Positions 48,667 to 61,980 of a stretch of 64,000 bases of DNA are shown piece after piece (within the stretch, counting starts at the first letter, position 1; each line of letters starts with the position of its first letter). A model generated the notes under the pieces. The model was not told where the DNA came from. It did no database searches and saw nothing but the letters and a program-made list of their open reading frames with translations. This DNA is from Stercorarius parasiticus (taxonomy: Eukaryota; Chordata; Aves; Charadriiformes; Stercorariidae): the NCBI GenBank assembly GCA_013396915.1, contig VWZL01001979.1, forward strand, positions 929,825 to 993,824, read 5' to 3'. A program made the position numbers and the translations under genes.

Positions 48667-51600
48667 GGCAAAAACTTCATATCTCTGTATAGTGCAGACA
48701 AGTAGCAAGGCCAAGAAAATAAAGTAATTTGAGTGTAAATATTGATATATAGCTATATGTGTTTATATATACTCTATATATAGTTAAGGAAAAATCAGAA
48801 TGTTAAACCCAGGCTGTGTTCTTTAAATCAGTAGAACAGTTTTACAAACACTACTACAAACAGGAATAATTTATTTGTTTTATTAGAAACAAGAGAGGAA
48901 AGCAGTAACAAGTATTGTATATAAAAAACAAGACAAATCATTATTTATTTTTTATTTTTTACAGATAGTGTAGATTAGTTGGTCTAGGTTCATGGTATTA
49001 AAGACCACATGAGAAATATCACTTCACTTGTGAGATGGTATCCTCTCAGCAAATGTTACTTCAGTTTGGATTATTCAAATGTTTGCTTCTTTCCTGCTAG
49101 AAAGATGATACCTTTTATTCCTGAGCCAGTATGTATAACTGAACAAATTCAGAAAAGTTATCACTTGTTCAATTTAAATTGAATTTGTGTTGATTGTGGA
49201 TGTACTTAAGTCCAAAGTTTGGCACAATTCTAGCTGTAAGCATACTTTCTAGTAAAGCAAAAAAAAAAAAAAAAAGATAAGCTTTGAAGCAGTTGTAAAA
49301 TCAAATGAGAACTTAACATTATCTCATTGCATTTATTGTCATAAGGATGTCTGCATTGTGGAAACAACTATTCTGCAGAACACCAGAATACTTTGTGACT
49401 ACACATGGTTTAAACTCAGGAATGTAATTAAAATATTTCTTAATTCTTTCTTTTTAACTGAACAAAAAAAATATTTCTGGAGCTAGAGGAAACTGCTGGG
49501 TATTAGAGGAAAAAGAAGTTTTCCAAACTACTATAAATGTGTTTACTAATCAGACTTCCTTTTTCAATTTAAGTCCTTAATTGCATAAATATGCCTCTCA
49601 TACACCTTTGCTTTAAGGTCATAGGAAGCAAGATTAAATTACTTTTCTCAGGAATCATTTGACAGTTTAAACATGCTAAGTTAACAAAAGATTATTCAAA
49701 GTTTTTGCTCAGATATGTAAAATATCATATTACGAATCATTTTAATCTGACTCATTTCATGCCTGGCCTTGTTAAGTCACAGTGCATGGTATAACAGACA
49801 AATTTGAAAGACTTTACAGTGTTTGTATTGTAGTTTACAAAATCTTCCCACGTACTAAACAGATAAAATAAAGCTTGTATTGGAACTCCTAGTTAATGAA
49901 TGGAAGAATCCATCCCCATTCAAATAGTGTTTAAAAAGCAAGAACCAGAAATGTCACATGGTTCATGAAACCTCTCAATACGAAATAGAAAACTTCACCT
50001 AGGATGAGAGCTGTCTTTTCCTGAAGTGAAAAATTTTAGTTCCACAAAGAAAATAAAAGCTTTAGAAAAAGTTTTGTTAAAAACTACTCTATAGTCAATC
50101 TATGACTGTATGAACATCAGTGCCATAAAGCCATTTGACATCTCTGCACGATAAAAGGAGGAAAATAGTGAACACAGGGTATGACCAAAATCAGTTCTCA
50201 CTTTTAAAATCTTTACTTTATTCTCCATGCAAGCTATATCATTGTCTGTTCTCTAGATTTTTAGATATGTATCTAAGACTATTTTTATATATATGTGACT
50301 AATGTCACTTTGGATCTATGAAGAAAAACTGGACATTTTATCATATTTTACTTGCATAAACAAAAGCAGAGATGATGAGATCCAGAGAGAGTTTTTGTGT
50401 AAATGTTTTTCTACAGTTTATAGCATAGAATACTAGTTCATTTTTTGGTTGTTAAAAAAATCAATTTATTGCTTATGTTAGTAACTCTGAAAACGTGTGC
50501 ATTATTTGGGCACTACACCAGTAATTACAATTTTTATGAGAATATTTCATTTTTTCTAAGAGGCGAAACAAATTCCATGGAATAAATAAATGTGCATAGT
50601 ACAGAAAGGAGAAGCCACAAAAAATTCATATGCAAATGTAATTTATTTTAGATATGGAAGAGTGGATGTGATCAGAAAGACTGTCAAAGAACTGGCCTGT
50701 TTAGAAAGGTGATAAAGGTCAGAGGTAAGTTAGACAGATGTGGATGATACTTGATCTTTGTTCTTTGAGTCACTTCACCAGAGCTCAGGTAATTGTAGAT
50801 TGAAATGTGTTTGTTGATTAAAGCAAACACCAAATAGTTGCAAATACACCAATCTCAGTCAAGCACTTCTTCAGCCAAGGAGTGGAGATTTACTTCTAAG
50901 CCTGGTTTGGAGGCTTTGATTCTCACAGTAAGAGTTGTCAGCTGGAGGAAAGGCCTGCTTGGAGAAGTGTGGAGAGACAGAAATTATTTCTCTGAAATGA
51001 GGCTGGCTTATTGTTTACCCACACGATTCAAATCTAGTACAGACCAAATAAAAATCTTGGCACATAATTATGGAAAAAACCAAAGCAACACAAATATAAC
51101 TGGTTTTGGCTTAGTATGCAGTTGAACTGAGTCAGACACCATCCATCAAGCCTGGCTTGAGGTCTGCCTGCGTGAGTTTGCTTAAACATTGTCCGAGTAA
51201 GATCAGAGCTGTTAGCTAAAACAACCATTCAGTGATAGGTAATTTCTCTGATGCTGCACAAATCTTGGTCATTGCTTTTTCAGCTATAGCTGACAGTTGA
51301 AGAAATGGTTTATTTGCTACATTGTGCATGCTTCCTAGTACTGAGTTTCTTAACTACCATCCAGATTGCAATTAAGAAGTTCAAGATCTGTGGAGAGGAT
51401 TGGTCTTCCTCTTACTCCTGCTCCTGGAGGGTGCAGAAAGAAAGCTCAGAGTGCAAGATGTAATATCTCCTTGTAAACTACCTCAGCTCTGCCAAGCAAG
51501 AGCATGCGCACGTGTAGTTACTCTATAAACTAAGGGACAACTTTCATGGGATTACCTGTTGTTCTCCAGTAACTTCCTCAGTTATCAAAACTATTGACAT

Positions 51601-54600
51601 TGTTCCTTAATTCCCCATCTGCAAAATGCAGTTAACCGTATTTATTTACCTTGTGGAAGTCTTGTGAAGATAGAACACTGAAAACTTGTTGGTAGTCCAG
51701 ATAAATTTAAAACCAGAATCTGTGACAGAACCTAAGATACCTAAATCTTTTCCCAGCAAATCCACTGTTACACTGGGAGGACACTCCAACTGCAAGAAAA
51801 ACTGCATTTAACAGCATTCTTTTGTTGTATTTACGTTAGTAAGTAAAACAGGCCAGCAACTATTTGGCTGAGAAGCCCATGTGGCATAGCACACCTATAC
51901 CTCTATACTCCCAAGAGCAGTGTAAACATGTCCAAAAAGCTGTTCACAGTTTCTGTTAATATGCATACACAGACTGTCTGGACTGAGCTGACTGACCTGC
52001 ATCAAAGCTGTGCCGGAGACCACCTTAACAATTGAACACTATGACCAATTCCATTTCAGTTTTTAAGCCTACACCCTTGTCCTGTTCAGTTTATTTGTAT
52101 AGACGTAAGCTCTCTGCGCACTTTATTCACCTTTCCTAGTTCACTAGAAGATGCCTTACCATTTCGTATAATGTAGGAGCCTAACTGAGTGGGATTGCAG
52201 CTACTAGAAATTTATTTTGACAAGACAAAAAGAAAATGTGAATGAAACTACAGAATTTCATGGAAACACGCAATTTTCATGCTAGAGATATAAAAGAGTT
52301 TGTAGATAAAAATGAGGACGTAACCCTCTGCAACTGATGTTAGACTGTGGCACTTGACTAGGGAATAAATGGCCAGTATCAAGCCTCACTGCTTAATACT
52401 ACATTGAAAGTAGTTACCCCTTAACACAGGCATTGACATGTGGCCTTCTGTTTGCTTTACAATGAAAATAAATTGCAAAAGTTCTTAATTTTATTCAAGA
52501 AACCAAATAAATGTAAAATCTCAAAAAGTCTTCTAGGTTAGTAAATGCCTTCTAAAAACATTATTAGATGTTGCACATTAACTTGTAAGAGCAAATATAC
52601 CTTCACTGAGGAACCTTCTTGGGAACAGTTAATCTGTAATCATCCTTGAATCTAGAATGGTGAGTGATCTGAGCCTGGAAAGCAATGAAATAAAAAGGAG
52701 AAACAATTATAATTTTAAAGTAGCATTGGTACCAAAACTAGAGGAAAAATACTCTCACAGGACAAAATGTATTCAGAATGCTTCAATTTAGATAGGAAAC
52801 TATATAAAGGTTAAGAAAAAAAGGGAAAAATAAAGTAATCAAAATATTTAAATACTGAGATTATTGTAAATCAGTTTCTGAAGAAAACATGAGAATATGA
52901 AGTCCTACATAAGATACAGAAGTACAGATATTAGTATGGCACATGTAGTTAAATGCTTGGGGTATATTTTCAAGTCAAAGGACAATGGTGATAAAACCCA
53001 CTCATTTTAACTAAGGTAAGACAATAGTTTGAGAGAGCATTGATCCAAATCCATAACCATCACATAAATATCCGTAGAAAACACAATGTGAACTCAATGG
53101 AAAAAAGAACTTTTAACATTTAATTAATTAAACTTTTGTGGCACTGTAATTTGTAAGGAGAGTTGAGATAGCTAGTCTTAATTTACCAAGGATCTGAAAT
53201 GAACAGAATCTAAACCAAACATGCAAGTTTCAAGTAACTTTTCTTTTAATAGCTACTTGTTTTAAAATATGAAGGTAGAGCATCACATAGGTTTTTGCAA
53301 GGTCTCTATGGCAATAGCAAATCCCGCTAAATTCTAAAGTACTTCAGAGAGAGTTATTTTTTCAGCCATTCCCAGCTCTTCAAAGAATAAGCCTTTCCTG
53401 ACCTGAAAGCTCTCAGAAATCTTTCCTGTAATAAACTAGACAGTTTTTGAGGGAGCCCCTGGCAGCGGAATGTGGTTAAAAGAGGTCACCTTCATAATAT
53501 GAAAATTGCCAAAATTCAAAATCTGTTTGAGTAGCAAGAAAGTCTTCAAAAAATCCCTTAACTTATTAGATCTTTGAGTAGAAATTCCTCTCCCTTTCAC
53601 AGTAACCCACTCACCCTCTCAGGTATAAGGAATATTTGCATGGTAATGAGGAAGAAGTAGTTTCCCCAAGGCATTCTCAGTGACAATATTCTTTATGCAG
53701 TGTGAATTTTCAGAAGAGTGCTCGGTCAGAATAAGGATTGTCCCATATTTATACACCTGATAATTTTTGAAAATACAAGAGTATCTGGAAATGCATGTTG
53801 AAAAGCCACATAGATGGCAGAATAATAAACATAAGCATAATTTAAAAGCATAAATATAAACATAACTTCTACTGTAAAGTTAAATGTCTGGGACTTGCAC
53901 AATGAAGTTTTTAAAGAGTTCCTATGTAATGAAAAAGTAAAATAAATGACCCTTACTCTCTTATTACCAAAATTATCTAAATATGCCAGTAGGGAAAAAA
54001 GAAGTTCCTAGTATAAAACAGATTTTCATGGTAAAAGAAATAGGATTGAGAAAAGGGGATTAAAAGTATTAGAAATTCCATTTGCTGGTAAGAATTATAT
54101 ATTCCTTATTTTTTTGTTCTCTCATTATGCTTTTGTGAGGTAGTCTCTTAGAACAACAACAAAACCAAACCAAAACAAAAAAGGAACAGAAACAAAACTC
54201 AGCTTAATACCAAATGTGCTTAATATTTGTCACCTCTGGAAACCTGAGGTGGATAAACAGCATAGATTATTTTAAGAGAGGAGGGACTGAAGTTGGAGAG
54301 GTGTGATCACTGCACAAAGCTACATAGCAGGTCAGGAGACAACCCATCAGAGAGAAAAGGTATCAGATTTTTTGCATTGCTTCAATATCAGCCTAACTTA
54401 ATTTGCTCAATTCTGATTTATAGCACTCCATATAAGAAAAGAATTAGGACTTCTGTCTTTTGATCGACATTTCTGTTTCTTATTAATCAAAAAATAGTTC
54501 CGTCAGTCTTAGCTCCTGTTAAGCAGAGCTCCAAGTCAATGTTGTGTCCTTCCTGGAACAATCCTTGCCAGAATGCCAAACATTCAGCTGATGAACACTT

Positions 54601-55585
54601 GCAAGTCATAAAGGTGAAATTTACCATACAGAATATTTGAAAGATTTAGGTAACTGGAAAACGTGTCTTGATACACTGGAGGAAATCCCTAATCTCAATA
54701 GAAGTGTTAAAGCTACAAAAGTGAAAAATCCTCATAAGAACTGATATTTGCATTTTAAGAAGAAATTACTAATTTTGATCTTAGCTACCCCATTTCTCCC
54801 TTGTGTTAGCCTATTCACTTCTACTAATACCCAAATTATTGTACGCTAGCACCATAAATATCAAAACTTTCTTCAGATATATCAGAAGTGTTCTGCCAAG
54901 AAGTCTGTGGGGCATTAAGATGTTCAGGGTAAGATAAAGAATAGTCAAAAAGATAAAACCATGATAATTAAATGTGTTCTTTGCCTCTGTTAACTGTGGA
55001 AGAAACTGACGAAGTTCCCATATTGGAAACCTTTACAGGGAATTTAGAGGAAATATGGAAATAAAATGCTTCTGAAAGTGAAATGCTAAAATAGAACTTA
55101 CAAAGAAAATTTATGAAATGAAAAATAAGTCACCACTACCAGAAGCTATATGCCCATGAATTCTAAAGGTTTAAATGCTTTCTCTTAATTGTGGTGAGTG
55201 ATATCTTACTTAAGCTGGCCTTTCAGATCTGGAGGGTGGCAAATATAATGCCTCTACAAATTGAATATAAAGGGTTACCGTATAGCAGTTGTCATCTTCG
55301 CTTTCCAAGGGTCTGGTGGGAGAAATAAAGCATGGATAAAGCATTTGCATTTTGGTGCTACAGTAGTGCCTTGTGACAGTAGATGATTGCACCAAAAACT
55401 GAAGAAAACTTTGTCTGCTGCAGAGTTTACACATCGAAGAAAAAAAAGAAGAAAAAGAAACAACAAACCCAGGAAAATGTAATGCAGGTTTTCTATGAAA
55501 TGGGGAAAAACCAAAACAAAGATTTTCCACTAAAATAAAAAAATAATTAAAAAAAACATTAATAGAGTTTTTGACAGAATAACGT
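48667..55585. other. AT-rich gene desert, no gene recognised
   Basis: Frames are short and uninformative. The longest is 126 codons at 55210-55590 minus, over an A-rich tract, and not recognised. A TA-rich repeat lies at 48743-48783 and an A17 run at 49259-49275. A GC-richer patch near 51360-51540 was not identified. Confidence 0.6.
49259..49275. repeat. Poly(A) run of 17
   Basis: Seventeen consecutive A on the plus strand. Upstream sequence shows no retrocopy with a recognisable parent, and no target-site duplication was seen, so it is listed as a homopolymer only. Confidence 0.85.
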
Positions 55586-55714
55586 ATCATAGAATATCTC
55601 GGTCTGGAAGGGACCCATAAGGATTATTTAGCCCAACTCTCTGCTCCTTGCAGGACTACCTAAAGCTAAACCATATGACTAAGAGTGTCATGCAGATGCT
55701 CCTTGAGCTCTGAC
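55586..55714 (-). mobile_element. CR1 LINE, 3'-end fragment
   Basis: The plus strand begins TATCATAGAATATCTCGG and continues 'tctggaagggacccataagg', 'cccaactctctgctcc', 'aaaccatatgactaagagtg' and 'ctccttgagctctgaca', which is the reverse complement of a CR1 3' region. It stops abruptly at about 55714. It is the same subfamily type as the copy at 61801, with which it shares most of this text, though each has its own substitutions. Confidence 0.92.
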
Positions 55715-58387
55715 ATACGGAAAATATTTGTCAAAATGGCAAAGACAAGGATTAGTAGAAATAGCATATAGTTGTTAAAGCAAGAAGACAATAAAAATCA
55801 GTACCCACAGGAAAAGTTTTAGGCAAAGGAAGTGGCCTTTGAGGATTCAAAACACATCTCAGCTGATGTTGTCCCATCACTAGCCTCTCCATCTTTCACC
55901 CTTAGTCAACTTCTTAGTCATTTGTAAAATTTGAAGGTAATGTTAAACTACCTACAGTTTTGCTCAGGTATTTGCTGATTACCCACAATTTCTTTTCTTT
56001 TTTTTTTTTTTTAAATTCACTGAATTATTTTAGATAATAAGTCTGTTCTGTAAATGTCATTAAGACCTGCGACAAGAAATAAGTTTTAAATGTCTGAAAT
56101 AATGGTTGAAGGAGGCAAATACTGAGTTAGTTTCAAGAGTTATGTAAGAAGTGTCAAGCTTCTTAGACCCTGTGAAAAAATAAAATAACCTTTAGACAAA
56201 GTTACTCATGACAGAGTCCTTGTTATAATAATTGCAGGCAGAATTCCTTTCTCTGATCAGAAAGACACTAATGTAGTTCTCTGAAGATCCTCATAAGCTG
56301 ATTTTCAAAAAAATTATTTTTTTTTGCATAAACCGAAGACAACTGTGGAATATGGAATTATAAATTTTAAAACATGTCACAAAATGGTGGGATGTGTACT
56401 TTCTGTCACAGTAACATTATTCTGGGTACCACTTTCACTGTGCCCTTTTTAAACCTGAGTGGACTTTCTGCAGGATCCTGACTTGTAATGTGTATTTAAA
56501 AGCTAAGTATACCATTGTCTAACTTTTCATACTTCATTAGTAAGAAAAATTTTGGGTTCCAGGTAAATTTTTGCCATGTTTGCAATTTTCAATTACTTTT
56601 AATATTTTTTTTAAAAAAATCAGCGTAATAATAAATCTTGACCCTTCCAAGTATTCCTCACTGAGGACATTTGTTAGGAGCTTTTGTATAGACTAAGAAA
56701 CTAGCTCTTTATATTAATTTATTTGTCCCAAAAGGATTTTACCATTGAATTAATGATCGTTATCATAACCTTAAAAATAAAATAGTTTGTAATTTTCCTT
56801 ATGTTTTCCAAAGGCTGGGTATGATGACCCTTATAAACAATGTGAGGGAGCTCATGCCTTTACATGAATATTCAAAACTGAAATACCTCACATGATTATG
56901 TGAAACATTGAAATATTATTTCTCTCTCTGTGTTTTCTCCCTTGCTGCTTTTGTTTGCTGAGTTTCATTGTTAAAATGGACCAGGCTAATTATAGGTGCT
57001 AGCAGACGGTACTAAAACCTGTGGACTCGAGTAAAACAATTAATCTAAATTAGGTAGTTTGCACCAACATGCAAAAATTTATGCTAGAGTCCTTACATAA
57101 TTCTGGAAGGGCTGTAGAAAGTCTGTCTTCAGACATCTACAGCTACTGCAGCTCTGCTGCTTCTTTCACAATGTTCTTTCAATATTCTAGTATTCCCTCT
57201 TTTCTCACATTTCCTTTCCTTGGACACCACTTGCTTGTCCCATATGTCCTACAATACAGACAAAATGAGGCTCTTAATGTGTGGAATAATGCTGGGATAT
57301 ATGGCCATGACCAAAACAGAGATTATGGTTATTTTCCCTCAGAGAAGTGAGAGAAGAAATTAAGTAAAGTGATCTTTCTGTTTTTACTAATGTTCGTAGT
57401 TTTAGATGATCTTCAGACTGCAGAAGAAATATTCTCTTACCATGAACAATCACTAACAAAAATCCCTGGAGAGGGCTTTTCTGATTGAAAAAACTGCATT
57501 TACATGGAAAGAAGGTGGGTTTGCTTTTTTGGTGGCTTTTATTTTTTTAATGAAAGCACAGATAGGTGGAATTCATCTGGGGAGTCTTTTCCTGTCTGTG
57601 AAATGCAATACCACAAATCATATTGTTATTTATCTTCTAAATAGGGTACAATTATTGTTTAACTTAAATTTGTGACAAAAACAAATATTTTGCACAGCAT
57701 GGAGTATCTTAAGATGATACTAAATTACCCATGCTAAAGAGAAGAAAGGGGGATAATATGAGGGAGGGATCTCTATAGAGACTCAGAAAAAAAGAGATTA
57801 AATTAAATTATTTCCTAGGCATACTAAAATATAGATCTATGTGACAGGGTCTCTATGGAATGATGCTGGTTTGGTTCCTAATCAATAGAGAGTGTTGGTA
57901 TCTGATTGATTTACTAATCTCATTCTTGCGAAATCAGTTTTAGTCTGCTGAGAATTTAATTGCATTTATTGTATGATTAATTGTGTCAGGGTGCTTGGAG
58001 CCTTGGTCAGACTTTTGTAATAATTTACATCTGATTTAAACCAAAGATATTAAGCATATTTTAGGAACTTATAATAAAAAAACCCAATTCTTGAAATCTG
58101 GGAGAAAAATTATACCTCTGCTGTAGGATATGCATCAATAAAGACTGATTTTTAATACTATTTTTTTTTAGTGCAGAGAGAGTAATAAAGTTTAGGTTTA
58201 AATGTGTGCTGTAGAAAGGCTATTGCTTCTTAGCTGCATGATCACTGAATTTTGTGTAATGTTTTCAGGAGCCATATGCTTGCTTAGTCCTTTTTCCATG
58301 TATTTATTATTCCTCCCAGCACTTTAAATTGCCTTTTAGTAGGTTGTCTCTGCCAAATGAAACATGAATTCACAAATATGCATATAC
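55715..58387. other. Non-coding stretch, no gene recognised
   Basis: AT-rich, with a T15 run at 55998-56012. The 93-codon frame at 57069-57350 plus is not recognisable. A homeodomain-site-rich block at about 57880-58050 may be conserved non-coding DNA (findings). Confidence 0.6.
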
Positions 58388-58392
58388 TCAGT
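58388..58392. repeat. Target-site duplication, left copy (TCAGT)
   Basis: TCAGT precedes the LTR start TGTCATGG. The same pentamer follows the LTR at 58980-58984. Confidence 0.8.
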
Positions 58393-58540
58393 TGTCATGG
58401 ATCTAGCTGGGATGGGGTTAACTTTGCCCATAGCAGCCCATATAGTGAGTGCTGTGCTTTGTAGCTGTAGCTGGAATGGTGCTGATAGCACACCAATGTT
58501 TTACTTGGTGCTGAGCAGTGCTTGTGGAGCATCTGGGCTG

Positions 58541-58576
<36 letters not shown>

Positions 58577-58979
58577 AGGTGTGCCAGTAGGCTGTGGGGG
58601 AGCAAAAGGCTGGGAGAGGACATAACCAGGACAGCTAACCCAAACTGACCAAAAATATATTCCATACTATATGATGTATGGGAAAGGGGCACAGAGGATT
58701 TCATTATTAAGGTGTTTGTCTTCTGAAGAAACTGCTATGTGTACTGAGCCCCTAATTACCAGGAAGTGTCTGGACATCTCCTACTGATGGCAAGTAACGA
58801 GTAAATCTTTTTTTCTTTTACTTTGCTTTTGTGTGCAGCCTTTGCTTTTTTACATTAAGCTGTCTTTATCTTGACCCATGAGTTTTTCATCTTATTTTCT
58901 CTTCCTGTCCTGCTGAGGAGAGGGAGTGAGAGAGTGGCTTGGTGTGCATCTGACAGCCAGCCAAGGTTAATTGAACACA
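58393..58979 (+). mobile_element. Solo LTR, ERVL-like, decayed
   Basis: A 587-bp element starting TGTCATGGATCTAGCTGGGA and ending TTAATTGAACACA, between perfect TCAGT repeats. Recognisable landmarks of a common avian ERVL-like LTR include 'gctgggatggggttaa', 'acaccaatgttttactt', 'aggacagctaacccaaactg', 'attccatactatatgatg', ATTAAG in the poly(A)-signal position (58854-58859), 'gtctttatcttgaccca' and the U5 block 'ctgaggagagggagtgagag'. CpGs are almost all lost and the right terminus is degenerate, so the copy is old. No TATA was confirmed. The 94-codon frame at 58364-58648 runs across the left edge and a CA repeat and is not a gene. Confidence 0.88.
58542..58572. repeat. (CA)n microsatellite inside the LTR
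   Basis: Uninterrupted CA repeat of about 15 units, between 'gggctgt' and GTGCAGG. It sits inside U3 and probably arose after insertion. Confidence 0.95.
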
Positions 58980-58984
58980 TCAGT
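58980..58984. repeat. Target-site duplication, right copy (TCAGT)
   Basis: Identical to 58388-58392 and directly after the LTR end. Confidence 0.8.
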
Positions 58985-61800
58985 GAAAAAAATAAACCAA
59001 AAACGCCAAACCAATATCCACCTTTACTTCCTGTATGAAGTTCACAGATGTTGAATTACTTGTGATATCAAAAAATTGAGCCCTTTATAGTCCCATTATA
59101 GGACTAGGGGGCACAGAGTGGCCACCTACATTGTTCTGTACACTAAAATATGTAACCCTTAAAACATCAGAAGCAGCCATTTATGGAGGGGGAAAACTAC
59201 AGAACAGTGCTCAAGATATAAAAATTAAACATGAGACTTTAAAATCCCTGCCCTTTTCAATTCTCTTGTCATACCACAGCTGCGATTTCTTCAGGGAAAC
59301 CAAATATGTTTGTCGGTCTGTTTCTCACCTCCATCCTTTGTCTCTGAACTCTTTCCGACAGCCAGATGAGACTGATTGTGTAATCTCTTCCCACCTGAAT
59401 CAAATGAATTAATCAGACTTTTCAATTATTTCGTAATTTCCAGCCCAGTGAAACCTCATTTTGAATGAATATCAAGTCTGCATCAATCCACAGAAAATCT
59501 AGTTTAAGTGTCCCTTCCACCTCTAACCATTGTATGGTTCTCTGATTTTTTAATTATTCCTTTGCAAAAGTAAATAGTACATACTTCAGTACAAAAATAC
59601 ACAGAAAAACCTGCATACATGAATAGAAATCCTGGTGAGGAATACAATATTTTATATTCTTACGTCATGTAAAATCTCTGTACTGTCTGATTTGAGGACC
59701 AAGGCACCTACAGTTTAATCCCTTGGACATTAGAGACAGAATACACTCAGTGAAATAAACACATCTCAAGATTTCCTGCTGTGCACATTCAATCACTCAA
59801 TTATTCTTCCTGTTAAACCTTCATAATTTGACTCATGTTTTTTAATCTTTTCATTTTTAATAAAAAACTTGCTATGATACAATGTAAGGCTACAATTTTT
59901 GCCCAGTCTTCCTTTTATTTATAAGAATAGCACTGTCTGACATGTCCCTCCTACAAATGTCTTTGATATGGGTTCCAGATCACACCTGCCACCAAAATCA
60001 CTCTTCCAGTGATCTATCTTGGTGTTATAATATATGTGGACATCACATGTAGAGTTAGTGTAAGAGGGTAACAAAGACAATTCATTTTGTTGACATTTCC
60101 CTCCTGTACCCCTGTCAAAAATAAAAACAAACAAACAGCCCCCTCCCTCCCTCCCCAAAATATCAAAAACAACAGAGTAAAAATATTCTCTAAATGAATA
60201 AAACAGTAAGTAAAGAATTCAGGTTTTATTCAATGCAATTACCTGTTTTCTTCTATGCACTTCGTTTTGAAATCAGTTTTATCATAACTTTCTTTGTCTT
60301 TGGTGATGTTCTTTTTCTTGTTTTTTCTTTAACCACATTTTACCCTAAAATCTGCCTGCTTTTTTAATTAGTCATTTTGCACAGCATTATCATAAGCCTT
60401 TAACTGCGTGTCAGCTCAGGCTTGGGCTTTTCTCTAGATTCTCACATCCAACCTATTCAAAGTTAGCCAAGTTCTTTTGCATAATGGCTCAAAGACGTCT
60501 TTTCTATGGGTCCACAGCACTAGTAACCTTGTGCATCATCTCTCATCTTGATTATCTAAAACATTCTTTCCACTTACCTTCATGAAATGCAATCATGCCT
60601 GTCTGATAGACAGCCAAAAAGCTAATGCACAGCTTTTTTTCTAGTCTGTCACTTTTAACTTTATAACCTTTTTTCTGAACTGTTCTATTGGCTGCTTTTC
60701 TGACAGCAGAATAGAAATAGATTTCTTATCTTCACAGTCAAGGATCTTTTTCTATCAGCTATTGATCTGTTTCTATCAGCTCTCAATTAATTTTTCAATA
60801 TCAAGAGAAGGATTCTTGTCTTTGACCAGCAGTTGAGCCTAGTTTCACAAGCTTTTTTTTTAAAAAAAAAAAACCCAAACCACCAATGATAATTATTATG
60901 AGACAGAAACTACATGAGTTCCAAAAGGAGGTGGGAAATTACCTTAACCTACTTTCCTCATGTTTTAACAAATGATTCCCATGAGCATTTGCCAACACAT
61001 CACATAGACTAGCACAGTAATGGATTTGAATCTCCTTCTGACTAATTCAGTTTTCATGAAATGGGAATTAAGTCATAAGAAATATGTAAGCTCTTTGATA
61101 AGTAGAAATAGTTTAATCTTCAACTACTTTTAAATCAATTGTGGCAGTACATGACCTATAAGATAATGTTTGCTGAAAAATGCTTCAATTTCTAAGTATA
61201 CTCTGTGAAATGGAAACCCTTCCTCCTGCCACCTTAAAGAAAAAGAGTTCCTTGAGAGATTGCTCTAGTTCTTTTTTCCTATCCATTAGATCTTTTATAA
61301 TAATATTATACATTTAATCACTTATTTAAAGAAATAATTCTTTCTTTTTCACTTTACAGACTTAATAACCTAGTATAAAGAGCTCATGCCCTTTATCCAC
61401 ACAGGCAAAGTGCTAGTCGTTCACCATGATCATGTTCTAGAAAATATTCAGTTGCTGAAAGTATTTTCCCCTTGAGATGTACACTATCAAAATACTTTAT
61501 CATCTGTGTACCAAAAAGAAAAGCCAATGATAAAAACCCCACCCAAACCCAAGCCCCCCAAAACTAACCTGAAAACCTAAAAAACCTCTGGCATAAGATT
61601 TCCCACAGAAAATATAGACTTTTAGACCATTTGCCATCATGGTGACTGTATAAATAAGATAACTTTAATAAAAGCTATTTAACAACGGACTATTGTTAGA
61701 TTAGGGGAAGAAGTAATAATATTTAAATATTGGAAGACAATGTAAGAAAAAAAAGATTCTTAGAAAGAAAAAACCCTCTGGAATTTTCTTTATTCTGGAA
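58985..61800. other. Non-coding stretch, no gene recognised
   Basis: AT-rich. Frames are 93 codons or fewer, with no domains. An AAAC run then a CCCT repeat lie at 60123-60156. T- and A-runs are frequent. No transposon was recognised. Confidence 0.6.
60123..60156. repeat. AAAC then CCCT simple repeats
   Basis: AAAACAAACAAACA followed by (CCCT)n-like CCCCCTCCCTCCCTCCCC. Two adjacent short simple repeats of different composition. Confidence 0.8.
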
Positions 61801-61980
61801 ATCATAGAATCCTAGAATCACAGAATATCTCAAGTTGGAAGAAGCCCATAAGGATCATTGAGTCCAACTCCCTGCTTCTCACGGGACTACCTAAAACTAA
61901 ACCGTATGACTAAGAGTGTCTTCCAGACGCTCCTTGAACTCTGACAGGCTTGGTGCTGTGACCACTTTTCCTAATGCCCA
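61801..61980 (-). mobile_element. CR1 LINE, 3'-end fragment
   Basis: The plus strand reads ATCATAGAATCCTAGAATCA, then 'agttggaagaagcccataag', 'gagtccaactccctgctt', 'aaaccgtatgactaagagtg', 'ctccttgaactctgacaggc' and 'ttggtgctgtgaccactt': the reverse complement of a CR1 3' UTR and ORF2 end. It is about 180 bp long, with a 5' truncation at about 61980. It parallels the copy at 55586, reaching about 50 bp further. Confidence 0.93.

Noticed and set aside
49259..49275. A17 run as the tail of a processed pseudogene
   Set aside because: No recognisable retrocopy upstream and no target-site duplication.
58364..58648. 94-codon frame with a His-Thr repeat
   Set aside because: The repeat is the translated CA microsatellite and the frame crosses the LTR boundary.
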